DNA from: an uncultured Rhodopila sp.
GTDB taxonomy: Bacteria; Pseudomonadota; Alphaproteobacteria; Acetobacterales; Acetobacteraceae
Direction: 5' to 3'
DNA: 64,000 nt
NCBI RefSeq assembly: GCF_903915725.1
Contig: NZ_CAIWTY010000012.1
Location: 1 to 64,000, forward strand
The position numbers and the translations under genes were made by a program. This document shows, piece by piece, positions 9,646-19,780 of the stretch. The first letter of the stretch is position 1, and every line of letters starts with the position of its first letter. The notes beneath the pieces were generated by a model. It had not been told where the DNA came from and made no database searches. It worked only from the letters and a program-made list of their open reading frames with translations.

Positions 9646-10515
9646 ATGCGGACGCTGAAAATCGGTGACGTCACGATTACCAGCATCATCGAGCGGGACG
9701 GGCCATGGCGCACACCCGCAGCCGTGTTCCCGGCCTACAACCCGGAGATCGGCGCCAAACATCTGGCAACGCTGGACCCGGAAATTTTTGATCCCGCAAC
9801 GGGCATGATGGTCATCACCTACCAGACCTTCGTGGTGCGCACGCCGCACCACACGATCCTGGTGGATACCTGCACCGGCGAGGACAAGGGCTATCCGGCG
9901 CCGATGGACTTTCCGAAGCAGCGCTACCTGGATGAATTCAAGGCCGCGGAACTGTCGTTCGAAGCCATAGACTATGTATTCTGCACTCATTTGCATATCG
10001 ATCATTGCGGCTGGAACACGGTACTGCGAAACGGACGCTGGGTGCCAACCTTCCCGAACGCAAAATACGTATTCCACAAGAGGGAATATGCCGCGTGGGA
10101 GCAGGCGACAAAGGAGGGCAAGCAACCTCCGGGGAATGTTTGGCGTTACAATTGCGAGCCGATCGTGGAGGCGGGACAGGCGCTGCTTGTGGATGACGAT
10201 TATATGCTGGATGATACGTTCTGGCTGACTCCGACGCCGGGACACGCGCCCTGTCATTGCTGCGTCAACATCAAATCCGGTGGCCAGCGAGCGGTGGTGA
10301 CGGGCGACCTGATGCATCACGCGCTGCAATGCCGGGTGCCGGAATGGTCGACGATTTTTGACTGGGACGCGGCGGAGGGGATCAGGTCGCGGCGGCGGTT
10401 CCTGGGCGAGATCGCGGGAACCGGAACATTTGTCTTGCCGATACATTTTCCTCATCCCACGGCCGGGCTGGTGGAACCGCTTGGGGATGCGTTCGACTAT
10501 AAGTTCGTGCGGTAG
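9646..10515 (+). CDS. MBL-fold metallo-hydrolase
   Basis: CTHLHIDHCGWNT zinc motif; TPGHAPCHCC; TGDLMHH. Confidence 0.95.
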   Translation: MRTLKIGDVTITSIIERDGPWRTPAAVFPAYNPEIGAKHLATLDPEIFDPATGMMVITYQTFVVRTPHHTILVDTCTGEDKGYPAPMDFPKQRYLDEFKAAELSFEAIDYVFCTHLHIDHCGWNTVLRNGRWVPTFPNAKYVFHKREYAAWEQATKEGKQPPGNVWRYNCEPIVEAGQALLVDDDYMLDDTFWLTPTPGHAPCHCCVNIKSGGQRAVVTGDLMHHALQCRVPEWSTIFDWDAAEGIRSRRRFLGEIAGTGTFVLPIHFPHPTAGLVEPLGDAFDYKFVR

Positions 10516-11777
10516 GTTTTGCCGGCGTCACGCGTCAACGCAGCCAGGCCAAGCCGGCAGGCGATGGTTAACACCAGCATGGACACCGCCGCGGCGGCAA
10601 AGCCGAACCGGTAGCCGCTCGCCGCCAGCACCGCGCCGAACGCCAGTGCGCCCACGCCCTGGCCCATGAACAAGGCGAGTGCGAACGCCGAAACCGCGGC
10701 GCCCCGCGCCTCCGGCAACGCCTCCGTCGCGCGGGCCTGCAGCACGCCGTGGAACATGTAAAACGTCAGCCCGATCAGGATCTGCACGGCCGCGGCCACG
10801 GGCCAGGACGGGGTTAGCGCCATGCCCATCAGCCCGACGCAGACGCCGGTGCCGCCGAGCAGCAGCAGGTTGCCCTCACCGAAACGACGCACCAGGCGGC
10901 GGGCGAAGCGCGTATAGGCGAACGAACCGACCCCGAAACCGGCGACGATCAGGCCGGTGGCGGCGGGATCGAGGCCGAACTCGTCGATCAGGAAGGCGCC
11001 GGTATAGGGAAACGCGCCGCCGAACAGGCACAGCCCGTCGAAAAACGCCGACAGCAGCAACCAGCGGCCGATCGGCCGCTTGAGCAACCGCAGATAGGCG
11101 ACCGCTCCGGGCACCGCGCTGGAACCGGGGGCGTCCGGCGCCTGCCACAGGCTGCGGCCGAAGCGGACCGCCAGCGCCGCGCCGACGGCCATGCCGAACA
11201 CCCCCAGCACCACAAACACCACCCGCCACCCGCCATGCCCCCCGATGACGCCGGAGATCGGCCCCGTCAGCATCTGCGCCATCACCATCCCGGTCATGAA
11301 CTTTCCTAACACCGCCTGCCGATCGGCGTAGGGAACGTTGTCGCCGAGATAGGCCATGATCAGGGGGATGACGGCACCGGCGAACAGCCCCGATGCCGCG
11401 CGCAACGTGACCAGCGCCGCCATGCCCGGCGCCGCGGCGCAGGCGGCGACGAAGACGCCGTAGAACAGTATCGACACGCAGACCACCCTCAGCTTGCCCA
11501 GGCGGTCGCCGAGCGGCCCCAGCATGACCTGCCCCAGGCCGTAGGGCAGCATGAAGCTGGCGACCAGCACCGAGGCGCTCGCCACGGTGACGTGCAGGCT
11601 GTCGGCAACCAGCGGCAGCAGCGGGTCGAGCAGCCGCATGCCCGAACCTGTGGCGAAACCGCCGAGCGCGAGCAAGCCGATTGGCACCGCTGCCGGCTTC
11701 GCGAGGGCGGCTGGCGTCCCGCTGGTCAAGGCTGTGGTCATGGAAGGGAAGGACACGCGGCGGCGGCGGCGCGGCAT
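10497..11777 (-). CDS. MFS transporter
   Basis: Multi-TM protein, GDRLGKLRVV and typical MFS layout; overlaps the convergent MBL gene by 19 bp. Confidence 0.9.
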   Translation of the reverse strand: MPRRRRRVSFPSMTTALTSGTPAALAKPAAVPIGLLALGGFATGSGMRLLDPLLPLVADSLHVTVASASVLVASFMLPYGLGQVMLGPLGDRLGKLRVVCVSILFYGVFVAACAAAPGMAALVTLRAASGLFAGAVIPLIMAYLGDNVPYADRQAVLGKFMTGMVMAQMLTGPISGVIGGHGGWRVVFVVLGVFGMAVGAALAVRFGRSLWQAPDAPGSSAVPGAVAYLRLLKRPIGRWLLLSAFFDGLCLFGGAFPYTGAFLIDEFGLDPAATGLIVAGFGVGSFAYTRFARRLVRRFGEGNLLLLGGTGVCVGLMGMALTPSWPVAAAVQILIGLTFYMFHGVLQARATEALPEARGAAVSAFALALFMGQGVGALAFGAVLAASGYRFGFAAAAVSMLVLTIACRLGLAALTRDAGKTYRTNL

Positions 11778-11808
11778 TGATGCAAATCAAACAGCGGCCG
11801 CGCGGCGT

Positions 11809-11838
11809 ACGCGGGAAGGGTTCGGACCCTTCCCGCGT
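11809..11838 (-). terminator. Strong hairpin after the OmpA-family gene
   Basis: ACGCGGGAAGGGT-TCGG-ACCCTTCCCGCGT, perfect 13-bp stem, 6 bp past the stop codon; no T-tract. Confidence 0.6.
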
Positions 11839-11844
11839 GGTAGT

Positions 11845-12996
11845 TTATCGAACGATGATCTCGACCCGCCGGTTTTGCGGCTCGCGCACGTTGGGGCCGG
11901 TGGCGACCAGCAGATGCGTATCGCCGAAGCCCTGGATGTTGATCGCGCTCGCCGGCACGCCGTCCTTGGTCAGCTCGGCGGCCACCGCCTGCGCCCGGCG
12001 GACCGACAGCTTCTGGTTGTACGCCGCCTTGCCGGAGGTGTCGGTGTAGCCGTTGACTTCGATGCGCGTGTACTGCACGCGGGTCGAGTTGTCGGCCGCG
12101 TCCTTGATGATCTGGCGGGCGCGGTCGGTCAGCGTGGCCTTGTCCCAGTCGAAGAATACCAGATACGACCGCGACGGGGCCGGGGCCGGGGCCGCTATCG
12201 GTGAGGGCGGCGGCGGCGGCGGGGCCACGCCGAAGTTATAACGAACACCGAACAGGAAGGTGTTGTTGAGATCGTGTCCCAGTTCGAACTTGCCAAACCG
12301 GGTGACCGGCGCCGCGCCCGCTGCCCGGGTGGTGAAGCCGGCATCGTAATCCCGCGTCCCGGTCAAGGCCAGAATGCGATACTCGGCGGTCAGCGCCAGG
12401 CCCGGAACGGCGGCGATCTGGTAGCCGGCGCCGACGATGCCCTGGGCCGCGAACGAACCCCGTGTGTCCTGCGAGGTGATCGAGGTCGCCACGCCGCCCA
12501 CGCCCAGGCCGTTCCCGGTGGTGGCGAAGTTCTGCAGATGCGCCCACTGGTAACCCACGCCGAGACCAACATACGGCACCACGTAGGGAACGAGGTTGTT
12601 GAAGTCGTAAACCGCATTCACCATCGGGCCATAGAGCCGCTCGCTGCCGCCGGAGCCGACGGATACTCCATTGCCGGACCGGTTCTGGCCGCTGGCGGCG
12701 GAGAAGGAATTGCCGCGGTAGTCGCCCTCGACCTCCAGCCGCAAGCCGTTGCCAAGCCCGAAGCCGACGGTGCCGACGGCTGCTCCACCGATCGAGGTGG
12801 ACAAATTCGCATTGGGCGTCACCACACCGGCCGCTCCCGGTATGTTGCTCTGAACGTTGTTGATGTTGGGACTCGACTTGATGTTGAAGCCGCCGATGGC
12901 GCCGACATAGACGCCTGTTACAGGCTCGGTCTGTGCGTGTGCCGCCAGAGGCAAGGTCAGGATCGTTGTGACGAGTAATACTTTACGGAGCATCAT
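11845..12996 (-). CDS. OmpA family outer-membrane protein (beta-barrel plus OmpA C-terminal domain)
   Basis: Signal peptide MMLRKVLLVTTILTLPLAAHA; Pro-rich linker; NGYTDTSGKAAYNQKLSVRRAQAVAAEL peptidoglycan-binding motif. Confidence 0.93.
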   Translation of the reverse strand: MMLRKVLLVTTILTLPLAAHAQTEPVTGVYVGAIGGFNIKSSPNINNVQSNIPGAAGVVTPNANLSTSIGGAAVGTVGFGLGNGLRLEVEGDYRGNSFSAASGQNRSGNGVSVGSGGSERLYGPMVNAVYDFNNLVPYVVPYVGLGVGYQWAHLQNFATTGNGLGVGGVATSITSQDTRGSFAAQGIVGAGYQIAAVPGLALTAEYRILALTGTRDYDAGFTTRAAGAAPVTRFGKFELGHDLNNTFLFGVRYNFGVAPPPPPPSPIAAPAPAPSRSYLVFFDWDKATLTDRARQIIKDAADNSTRVQYTRIEVNGYTDTSGKAAYNQKLSVRRAQAVAAELTKDGVPASAINIQGFGDTHLLVATGPNVREPQNRRVEIIVR

Positions 12997-13278
12997 TATC
13001 TTCTCCCGCTGGTTGACCGGCTTGCTGCCTGTGCGAGCGGCAGACAAGCCGAAGCTCGGGGAAAATGCTACTGACGCGGGAAAGTGCCGCTGCGCAACTT
13101 TAAGCGAAGCGCGGCAAATGACCGCTTCACCGTGTCGCTGTGGACACGGTTCGCGTTCGGCGAGTGGCTTTCATTTCGCCACCGCGGATGAATACCACCG
13201 GTGGCTTCACAACAACGTGTCGGAGGTTTCAACCGCCGCGTGCGGCTCCGTCGATCAGCCGATACGGATCCGCGCACG

Positions 13279-16200
13279 TCAGGAGGTCTGTTGGTACGAG
13301 GTTGCCGCCGCATTGATCAACGCGGCGGTGGTCATGGCCGCCAGGCTCCCGGCGCCGCTGCCAATCGTGTCCGACGGGAGGACTGCGTAGGAGGCCGCGC
13401 CGACCGCCGGATCGGGCAGCACGAAACCAGCCGCGACAATCTGACTGGAAGCGCCGATCATGCCGGCGGCTGCGGAGAGGGCGTCCGTGCTGACCGAGAG
13501 AGGATCGGGCGAGGCTGCGGGCACCGCGCTACCAGTCGTGTCAGCGCTCAGGAACGAGAGGCTGGATGCGCTGCCGCCGGCCGCGAGGTTTGCCGGGGTC
13601 ACCTGGATCGTCTCGGAGGCCGCGGGCTGCGCGGTGCTGGTTCCGACCAGGAAGGACCCGCTGCCGCCACCGTAGAGATTGGCGGCGTTGTTGTTGTAAG
13701 CAGTGCCGTCGTAGCTCATGCCTTCGACATACAGGTTCCGCGATCCGCCTGCGTCGCTCAGTCCATTGGTGAAGTTGACAATGACCGCGTGCTGCCCGGA
13801 ACCCCAGTTGCCCAGGAAGGTGAAGTCTTCGTTCCCGCCCAGCAGCGTTGCTGTTTCGATCCCGCCGACCTGTGTTCCATCCACGCTGACGGTGAACTGC
13901 GCGTTGCCCTGATAAGCCGCCTCGCAGACATGCAGCACGAGCGAATCCGAACCCGTGCCGATGGGTGTTGCGGGGCCGATCAGGAAGGCCGCGGCACCGC
14001 CGCCGTAGAGATTGGAAACGTTGTTGCTGTAGGCGGTGCCGTCGTAGCTCATTCCCTCCACGTATAGGTTCCGCGATCCGCCTGCGTCGCTCAGTCCGTT
14101 GGTAAAGTTGACAACGATCGTGTGCTGTCCGGAACCCCAGTTGCCCAGGAAGGTGAAGTCCTGGACCGTGCCCGGCAGCGTCGCTGTCTCGACCCCGCCG
14201 ATTTGGGTTCCGTCGACGCTGACGGTGAACTGCGCGTCGCCCTGATAAGCGGCCTCACAGACATGCAGCACCAGGGAGTCGGAACCGGAGCCGATTGCGG
14301 AAGACGTTCCGACCAGGAAGGACGCGGCCCCGCCGCCGTAAAGATTCGCCGCGGTGTTGGTGTATTGTGTGCCGTCGTAGCTTATTCCCTCGACGTACAG
14401 GTTGCGCGAACCTGCTGCGTCGCTCAGTCCGTTGATGAAATTGACGGTGACCGAGTGCTGCCCGGAACCCCAGTTGCCCAGGAAGGTGAAGTCCTCGGTC
14501 GCGCCCAACAATGTCGCTGTCTCGACCCCGCCGATTTGGGTCCCGTCGACGCTGACAGTGAACTGCGCGTCGCCCTGGTAAGCGGCCTCGCAGACATGCA
14601 GCACGAGCGAGTCGGACCCCGAGCCGATGGGCGTTGCGGGTCCGATCAGGAAGGCCGCGGCGCCGCCGCCGTAGAGATTGGAAACGTCGTTGGCGTAGTC
14701 GGTGCCGTCGTAGTTCATTCCCCATATGAACAGGTTTCGCGAACCGCCTGCGTCGCTCAGTCCATTGATGAAGTTGACAAGAATCGTGTGCTGGCCGGAA
14801 CCCCAGTTGCCCAGTACATCGAAGGCCTCGGTCCGGCCGCCGCCCTGCACCGTTGCCGTCTCGATGCCGCCGATTTGCGTGCCGTCAACGCTGACGGTGA
14901 ACTGCGCGTCTCCCTGGTATGCGGTCTCGTAGACGTGCAACACCAGCAGGTCCGAGCCCGATCCGATCGTTGGAATGTCTCCGATTGTTAATGACGTGGA
15001 GCCGGACGAGGCCAGGGCCGCGGCATTGGCGGTGCTGTTGGTCCCGTCGTAGGTCACGCCCTGGAGGAGCATGGCGCGGCTGCCGTTCGCGTCGCTCAGC
15101 GGATTGACGAAGCTGATCGTGACAGTGTGCTGGGTGGTGCCCCAGTCACCGAGGAAGGTGAACGCCTGGGTGTCACCGCCGGCGTTGAGGGCGACGATGG
15201 TCTCGACGCCGCCGATTTGTATTCCGTCCACGCTGACGGTGAACTGCACGTTGCCCTTGTATGGATTTTCGCTGACCCGCAACACGAGGGAATCCGGTCC
15301 GAAGCCGATGGGCAGCGCGGTTCCGACCAGGAAGGACGCGTTGCCGCCGCCGTAAAGATTGGAGTCGTTGTTGACGTAGGCGGTGCCGTCGTAACTCATG
15401 CCTTCGACAAACAGGTTCCGTGATCCGCCTGCGTCGCTCAGCCCGTTGACGAAATTGACGGTGACCGAGTGCTGCCCGGAACCCCAGTTGCCCAGGAAGG
15501 TGAAGTCCTCGATCGCACCCAACAGAGTCGCTGTCTCGACCCCGCCGATTTGGGTGCCGTCCACGCTGACGGTGAACTGTGCGTCGCCCTGGTAAGCGGC
15601 CTCGCAGACATGCAGCACCAAGGAATCCGAACCCGTGCCGATCGGCGTTGCGGGTCCGATCAGGAAGGCGGCGAGGCCGCCGCCGTAGAGATTGGAAACG
15701 TTGTTGGCATAGTCGGTGCCATCGTAGTTCATTCCCCAGATGAACAGGTTTCGCGAACCCGCTGCGTCGCTCAGTCCATTGACGAAATCGACAACGACCG
15801 TGTGCTGGCCGCCCCCCCAGTTGCCGAATACGTCGAACTGCTCGGCCTCGCCGTCGTTCTGCATCGTCGCGGCCTGGACCCCGCCAACCTGTGTGCCATC
15901 GACGCTGATGGTGAACTGCGCGTCGCCCTGGTAGGCGGTCTCGTCGATGTTCAACACGAGCAGGTCCGGACCCGATCCGACCGCCGGAACGTCTCCAACT
16001 ATGAACGACACCGATCCCGTCGCGGACAGGGCCGCGTCATTGGAGCTGTAGCCGGTCCCGTCGTAGCTGATGCTCTGCGGGAGCATGGTGCGGCTGCCGT
16101 TCGCGTCGCTCAGCGGATTGACGAAGCTGATCGTGACGGAGTTCTGGGTGCTGCCCCAATCACCCAGGAAGGTGAACGTTTGGGTCTGATTGCCGGAGTT

Positions 16201-17277
16201 GAGGGCCAGGATGGTCTGGACGCCGCCAACCGGGTTTCCGTTCACGCTGACGGTGAATTGCGCATTGCCCTGATACGCGTTCTCGCTGACCTGGAGCACG
16301 AGCGAATCGGCACCTGAGCCGACGGTTATCGCCGGGGGCGGGACCAGCCCGGTGGTATCCACGATCTCGAAGTCGGAGCCGGTGACCGCGGTTTGCAGCA
16401 GGTTCAGATCGGCGTTGTTCCAGCGCGGATCGGGGGCGCCGGCAAGGAAGAAGTTCGACCCGTTGTCGATCAGGATCATCCCGTAGATCTTGAGAGTGTT
16501 CAGGATGACGATGTCTTCGATGGGAAGGCTCTGGTCGATCTGGAAGTCGGGGTTGAGCACGAAGCGCATCCCGAAGCCCGCGGCGCCGCCGCCTTGTGTC
16601 GCGTGTTCGGCCGCGCCGAAGATCTCGCTGCCGATGTCCCAGGACGCCAGCGTGAACGCGAGGGCGTGGTCGAGGTGGCCGTTCACTCCACCCTCGGCGA
16701 TGGCTTCCTGGACTTCGTCGTAGGTGATCAAGCCGGGGAATTCCGGCAGCCCGGCGGCATTGGCCGAGGTCCATCCCATCGGGATCTGGTCGTCGCCCCC
16801 GGTGAGGTTGAATTCGATGGCGTAGCCTTGCCAGACACCGTCGGTGTTCTGGCTGATCTGGAAGAAGTCGTATTCTTCGGCGAGATTCCCGTTCGCATCC
16901 AACTGCAGGACGATCAGATGGTTGTCATTATAGCCTGTGGCGCCCTCGCCCTGGATTGGCGGGTTGTCGGGAATGGGAAACGGGCCGGGGTCGGATTCGG
17001 TGGTGTAGAGATCGTTTATGAACGGAACCAACGGCTGATCGGCCGGCACCACGACATAGGGAATGCCGATCGTTATGCCGTCATAGGTTCCGGAACCAAA
17101 ATCGGGATGCAGTCCGACAGCGGTATTGATCGATGCCATTATCTGGGCCGAGTCCCAGAGGATCGGGGCATTCTCCACCGGTAGGTTCCACTGGCTTTCG
17201 GCATCGAACGGTATCGCTCCGTTCAGGTCAGCGTTGATGCCAGTATCCGGAGTGGCCATGTTCGTTGTCCCGGGCAA
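13279..17277 (-). CDS. 1332-aa protein: N-terminal uncharacterised domain followed by eight CBM60-like (xylan-binding-type) repeats
   Basis: N-terminal HPDFGSGTYDGITIGIPYVVVPADQP...LKIYGMILIDNGSNFFLAGAPDPRWNNADLNLL; repeats of type SLVLHVCEAAYQGDAQFTVSVDGTQIGGVETAT...NWGSGQHSVTVNFINGLSDAGGSRNLYVEGMSYDG. Confidence 0.85.
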   Translation of the reverse strand: MPGTTNMATPDTGINADLNGAIPFDAESQWNLPVENAPILWDSAQIMASINTAVGLHPDFGSGTYDGITIGIPYVVVPADQPLVPFINDLYTTESDPGPFPIPDNPPIQGEGATGYNDNHLIVLQLDANGNLAEEYDFFQISQNTDGVWQGYAIEFNLTGGDDQIPMGWTSANAAGLPEFPGLITYDEVQEAIAEGGVNGHLDHALAFTLASWDIGSEIFGAAEHATQGGGAAGFGMRFVLNPDFQIDQSLPIEDIVILNTLKIYGMILIDNGSNFFLAGAPDPRWNNADLNLLQTAVTGSDFEIVDTTGLVPPPAITVGSGADSLVLQVSENAYQGNAQFTVSVNGNPVGGVQTILALNSGNQTQTFTFLGDWGSTQNSVTISFVNPLSDANGSRTMLPQSISYDGTGYSSNDAALSATGSVSFIVGDVPAVGSGPDLLVLNIDETAYQGDAQFTISVDGTQVGGVQAATMQNDGEAEQFDVFGNWGGGQHTVVVDFVNGLSDAAGSRNLFIWGMNYDGTDYANNVSNLYGGGLAAFLIGPATPIGTGSDSLVLHVCEAAYQGDAQFTVSVDGTQIGGVETATLLGAIEDFTFLGNWGSGQHSVTVNFVNGLSDAGGSRNLFVEGMSYDGTAYVNNDSNLYGGGNASFLVGTALPIGFGPDSLVLRVSENPYKGNVQFTVSVDGIQIGGVETIVALNAGGDTQAFTFLGDWGTTQHTVTISFVNPLSDANGSRAMLLQGVTYDGTNSTANAAALASSGSTSLTIGDIPTIGSGSDLLVLHVYETAYQGDAQFTVSVDGTQIGGIETATVQGGGRTEAFDVLGNWGSGQHTILVNFINGLSDAGGSRNLFIWGMNYDGTDYANDVSNLYGGGAAAFLIGPATPIGSGSDSLVLHVCEAAYQGDAQFTVSVDGTQIGGVETATLLGATEDFTFLGNWGSGQHSVTVNFINGLSDAAGSRNLYVEGISYDGTQYTNTAANLYGGGAASFLVGTSSAIGSGSDSLVLHVCEAAYQGDAQFTVSVDGTQIGGVETATLPGTVQDFTFLGNWGSGQHTIVVNFTNGLSDAGGSRNLYVEGMSYDGTAYSNNVSNLYGGGAAAFLIGPATPIGTGSDSLVLHVCEAAYQGNAQFTVSVDGTQVGGIETATLLGGNEDFTFLGNWGSGQHAVIVNFTNGLSDAGGSRNLYVEGMSYDGTAYNNNAANLYGGGSGSFLVGTSTAQPAASETIQVTPANLAAGGSASSLSFLSADTTGSAVPAASPDPLSVSTDALSAAAGMIGASSQIVAAGFVLPDPAVGAASYAVLPSDTIGSGAGSLAAMTTAALINAAATSYQQTS
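13640..16325 (-). repeat. Eight tandem ~333-340 bp repeat units encoding CBM60-like domains, order A-B-C-A-B-C-C-C (N to C)
   Basis: Recurring gcggcctcgcagacatgcagcacg, ccggaaccccagttgcccaggaaggtgaag and cgatccgcctgcgtcgctcagtcc blocks at ~335 bp spacing. Confidence 0.9.
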
Positions 17278-17671
17278 GTATTGCGTCCGGGGTGGTCTAG
17301 AACGGTTTAGAGATAGTTAGCAATAAAGATAGATGTGATTATTCGCAAGGCGGGGATTTGCCGATCTTGGCTTCAAACAATGCAAAATACACACTAATTC
17401 TTACAAAATAGACGCGACGCTATAGTATCGTGAGGCCCGCGGGCGGTTGCGTTGCCGCCCCCCGGGAGCGTTCCTCAAAAAAACGCTGCTATCGTCTGCG
17501 CAGATTCAAACTCCGGCGCACGCACCCGGCGACACCGCGTCCCGATCCCGACATCTCCCGAAACACGGACTGAAGGAAGCCGGTCGGCGATGGTCTGCCT
17601 GAGACCGCTCCCTGGTCGCAAAGCCGGATCGAGTAATCGCGGCATAGTTGACTTGGAATAGGTATATACAA

Positions 17672-18073
17672 TTAGTCTGGCACAAAGTTCATCGCCACGC
17701 CGTTGATGCAGTAGCGCAAATGTGTCGGCGGCGGCCCGTCGTCGAAGACGTGGCCGAGATGGCTGCCGCAGGTGGCGCAATGCACCTCGGTGCGGACCAT
17801 GCCATAGCTGCGATCAACCGAGGTCTCGACGGCGCCCTCGATCGGGTCGTTGAAACTCGGCCAGCCGGTGCCGCTTTCGAATTTCAGGCTCGCTTCGAAC
17901 AGCTTCCGGTCGCAGCCGGCGCAGGTGAACGCGCCGGGACGCTTTTCCCGCAGCAGTGCGCAGCTTCCGGGCGCTTCGGTGCCGTGATCGCGCATGACGT
18001 GGTACTGCTCAGGGGTCAGGATGCGGCGCCATTCGGCATCGCTGCGCGTCACGGGATAGATTTTATCCGGCAT
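17672..18073 (-). CDS. msrB: Peptide-methionine (R)-S-oxide reductase MsrB
   Basis: MPDKIYPVTRSDAEWRRILTPEQYHVMRDHGTE...FESGTGWPSFNDP...CATCGSHLGHVFDDGPPPTHLRYCINGVAMNF. Confidence 0.95.
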   Translation of the reverse strand: MPDKIYPVTRSDAEWRRILTPEQYHVMRDHGTEAPGSCALLREKRPGAFTCAGCDRKLFEASLKFESGTGWPSFNDPIEGAVETSVDRSYGMVRTEVHCATCGSHLGHVFDDGPPPTHLRYCINGVAMNFVPD

Positions 18074-18162
18074 GGCATGTGTCCTGTTGCGGCCTGTCCG
18101 GATTACGCGACTCGGCGCCCTGTGCCAAGCTCCGGCGGCATGGCAGGCAACGGGCGGAACGA

Positions 18163-19775
18163 TGCCGTCTCCCGTAACCGAACTCGCTGAACTCCCGGGC
18201 AAAGCCCTCCGCCCCGGGGATTTCTACGCAAGGGGCACCGCGAAGCTGCTGGCCCCCTCGCTGTCGGTGGATGGTGTGGGTCAGATCGCCGTGCCGCTGC
18301 TGCCGGGGCAGGCCGAACAACTGGTTGCCGTATCGGAGCGGGCGCCCTATGGCCGCGGTCCCGACACCATCATCGACACCGCCGTCCGCAACACGTGGCA
18401 GATTGGCTCAGACCGCGTACATATTATTTATAAGGCAAGCACTGGCCGCCAACCCTGGCCGCGATGCTGGAAACGCTCGCCGAGGGGGCTGGGCGCCGGC
18501 GATCCGATCGAGGCCGAATTCTACAAGCTGCTGGTCCATGACCAAGGCAGCTTCTTTGTCGGTCATCGCGATACCGAGAAAAGTCCCGGCATGTTCGCCA
18601 CCCGATCCATTCCACGAACTGGCGCCGGACGAGCTGCATTTCGAAGAAGCCAGCGGCAACGAAGGGGTTTCGTTCGAGCGTCGCTATGGACGCGCGACTT
18701 TGGTCGTCTGGCAAACGATCGCGCGTTGGCGGTGCTGACTCAGATGGGGCTCGGCGTGACGGTGCCGCACCTGCTCGATCTGGCGCAGCGCTGGACTGCC
18801 TCCGGGGCGGACCGCGCGTCGCCTTCGTGGCGGGAGGCGCATAAACTGGCTGAGCGCGTGGGCGATGGCTGGCCGGACTATAGCGAGGCAACGGCCACTG
18901 AAGACAGCTCCACGACGGGGCTGCTGATCGCGTTGACGACGCTTGGCGATACGGATGGCATCGGCGGGTCCTTGCGGCGTGTGGTTGGCGCGGGCAGGGG
19001 CTACGCCAAGTCCGACAACGCCGCTGCCATTGCCATATTGTAACAATTCCCGCTTGGACAGTCGCCCGATCTGGTTGCAGCAATCGTCTCGGCCAATGCC
19101 GGGCAGCGGTTTGCCCCCTGCGCCGATCTGCTGGCGCGCGCTCCGTCATCGTTACTGGAAAACACCGAGATGAGAAAGGCGGCGGGCTCGCTGTTGAATG
19201 CCATGCCGCACGCCGATGCGGCGGCAAAACTGTGCGACGGGTCGTGGCGCGGCGATAGAGTCGAGCCCGGCTTCGTGGCCGATACGCTGACCGGGCTGGG
19301 CCGGATCGATGCGGCTTTGGCCGACCGGGCCGTGGGCTGATGCTGGGCGACTTGAAGAGCTATGATTTCGATACGGTGCTGGTGCCGGCTGCGGCCTGTG
19401 AACTTCGTTCCGCTGACAGTGTACCGGCGGCGGAGCGCCTCCGGGCGGCGTGCCTGGCGCATCTGCGGGCCCGCATCGCCCTGCCTCTGGCGCCGCCTGC
19501 GGACTGGAGGCGGCCCAGCGCCGCTGCTCGCGCTTTGGCGAACTCAGCCGCTTCCTGTTCGATGCGACGCAGAAGACCTGGATATATCGCGCCGCGGAAG
19601 CGGATCGCAGCCATGTCGCGCAGACCATCCGGACCGTCGCGTGCGATCTCGAACGATTACGGAAAAGAAGGGCCGTCCGTACAGCCTGATCTCCACCAAG
19701 AACCAGGCGAGCTATGAGCGGCGGGTGACGCAGCGGCAGCAGGACTTGCGGGACGAGGCTGCCCTCGCCGCCTGA
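18163..19775 (+). pseudogene. Decayed 2OG-Fe(II) oxygenase-like (prolyl-hydroxylase type) gene
   Basis: Coherent protein segments spread over different + frames: MPSPVTELAELPGKALRPGDFYARG..., GDPIEAEFYKLLVHDQGSFFVGHRDTEKSPGMFAT, ...STKNQASYERRVTQRQQDLRDEAALAA. Confidence 0.75.
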
Positions 19776-19780
19776 GCCTG

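Noticed and set aside
10497-10515. 19-bp convergent overlap of the MBL hydrolase and MFS genes
   Set aside because: Short tail-to-tail overlaps are common in compact bacterial genomes; not remarkable.
13201-16317. Several + strand ORFs (288, 289, 282 aa) with repeated protein motifs opposite the repeat gene
   Set aside because: Their repetition simply mirrors the CBM60-like DNA repeats on the minus strand; no independent coding signal.
13640-16325. Periodic DNA repeat considered as a CRISPR array
   Set aside because: Units are ~335 bp, in frame and encode a protein domain; no short repeat/unique spacer structure. No CRISPR array was seen in the window.
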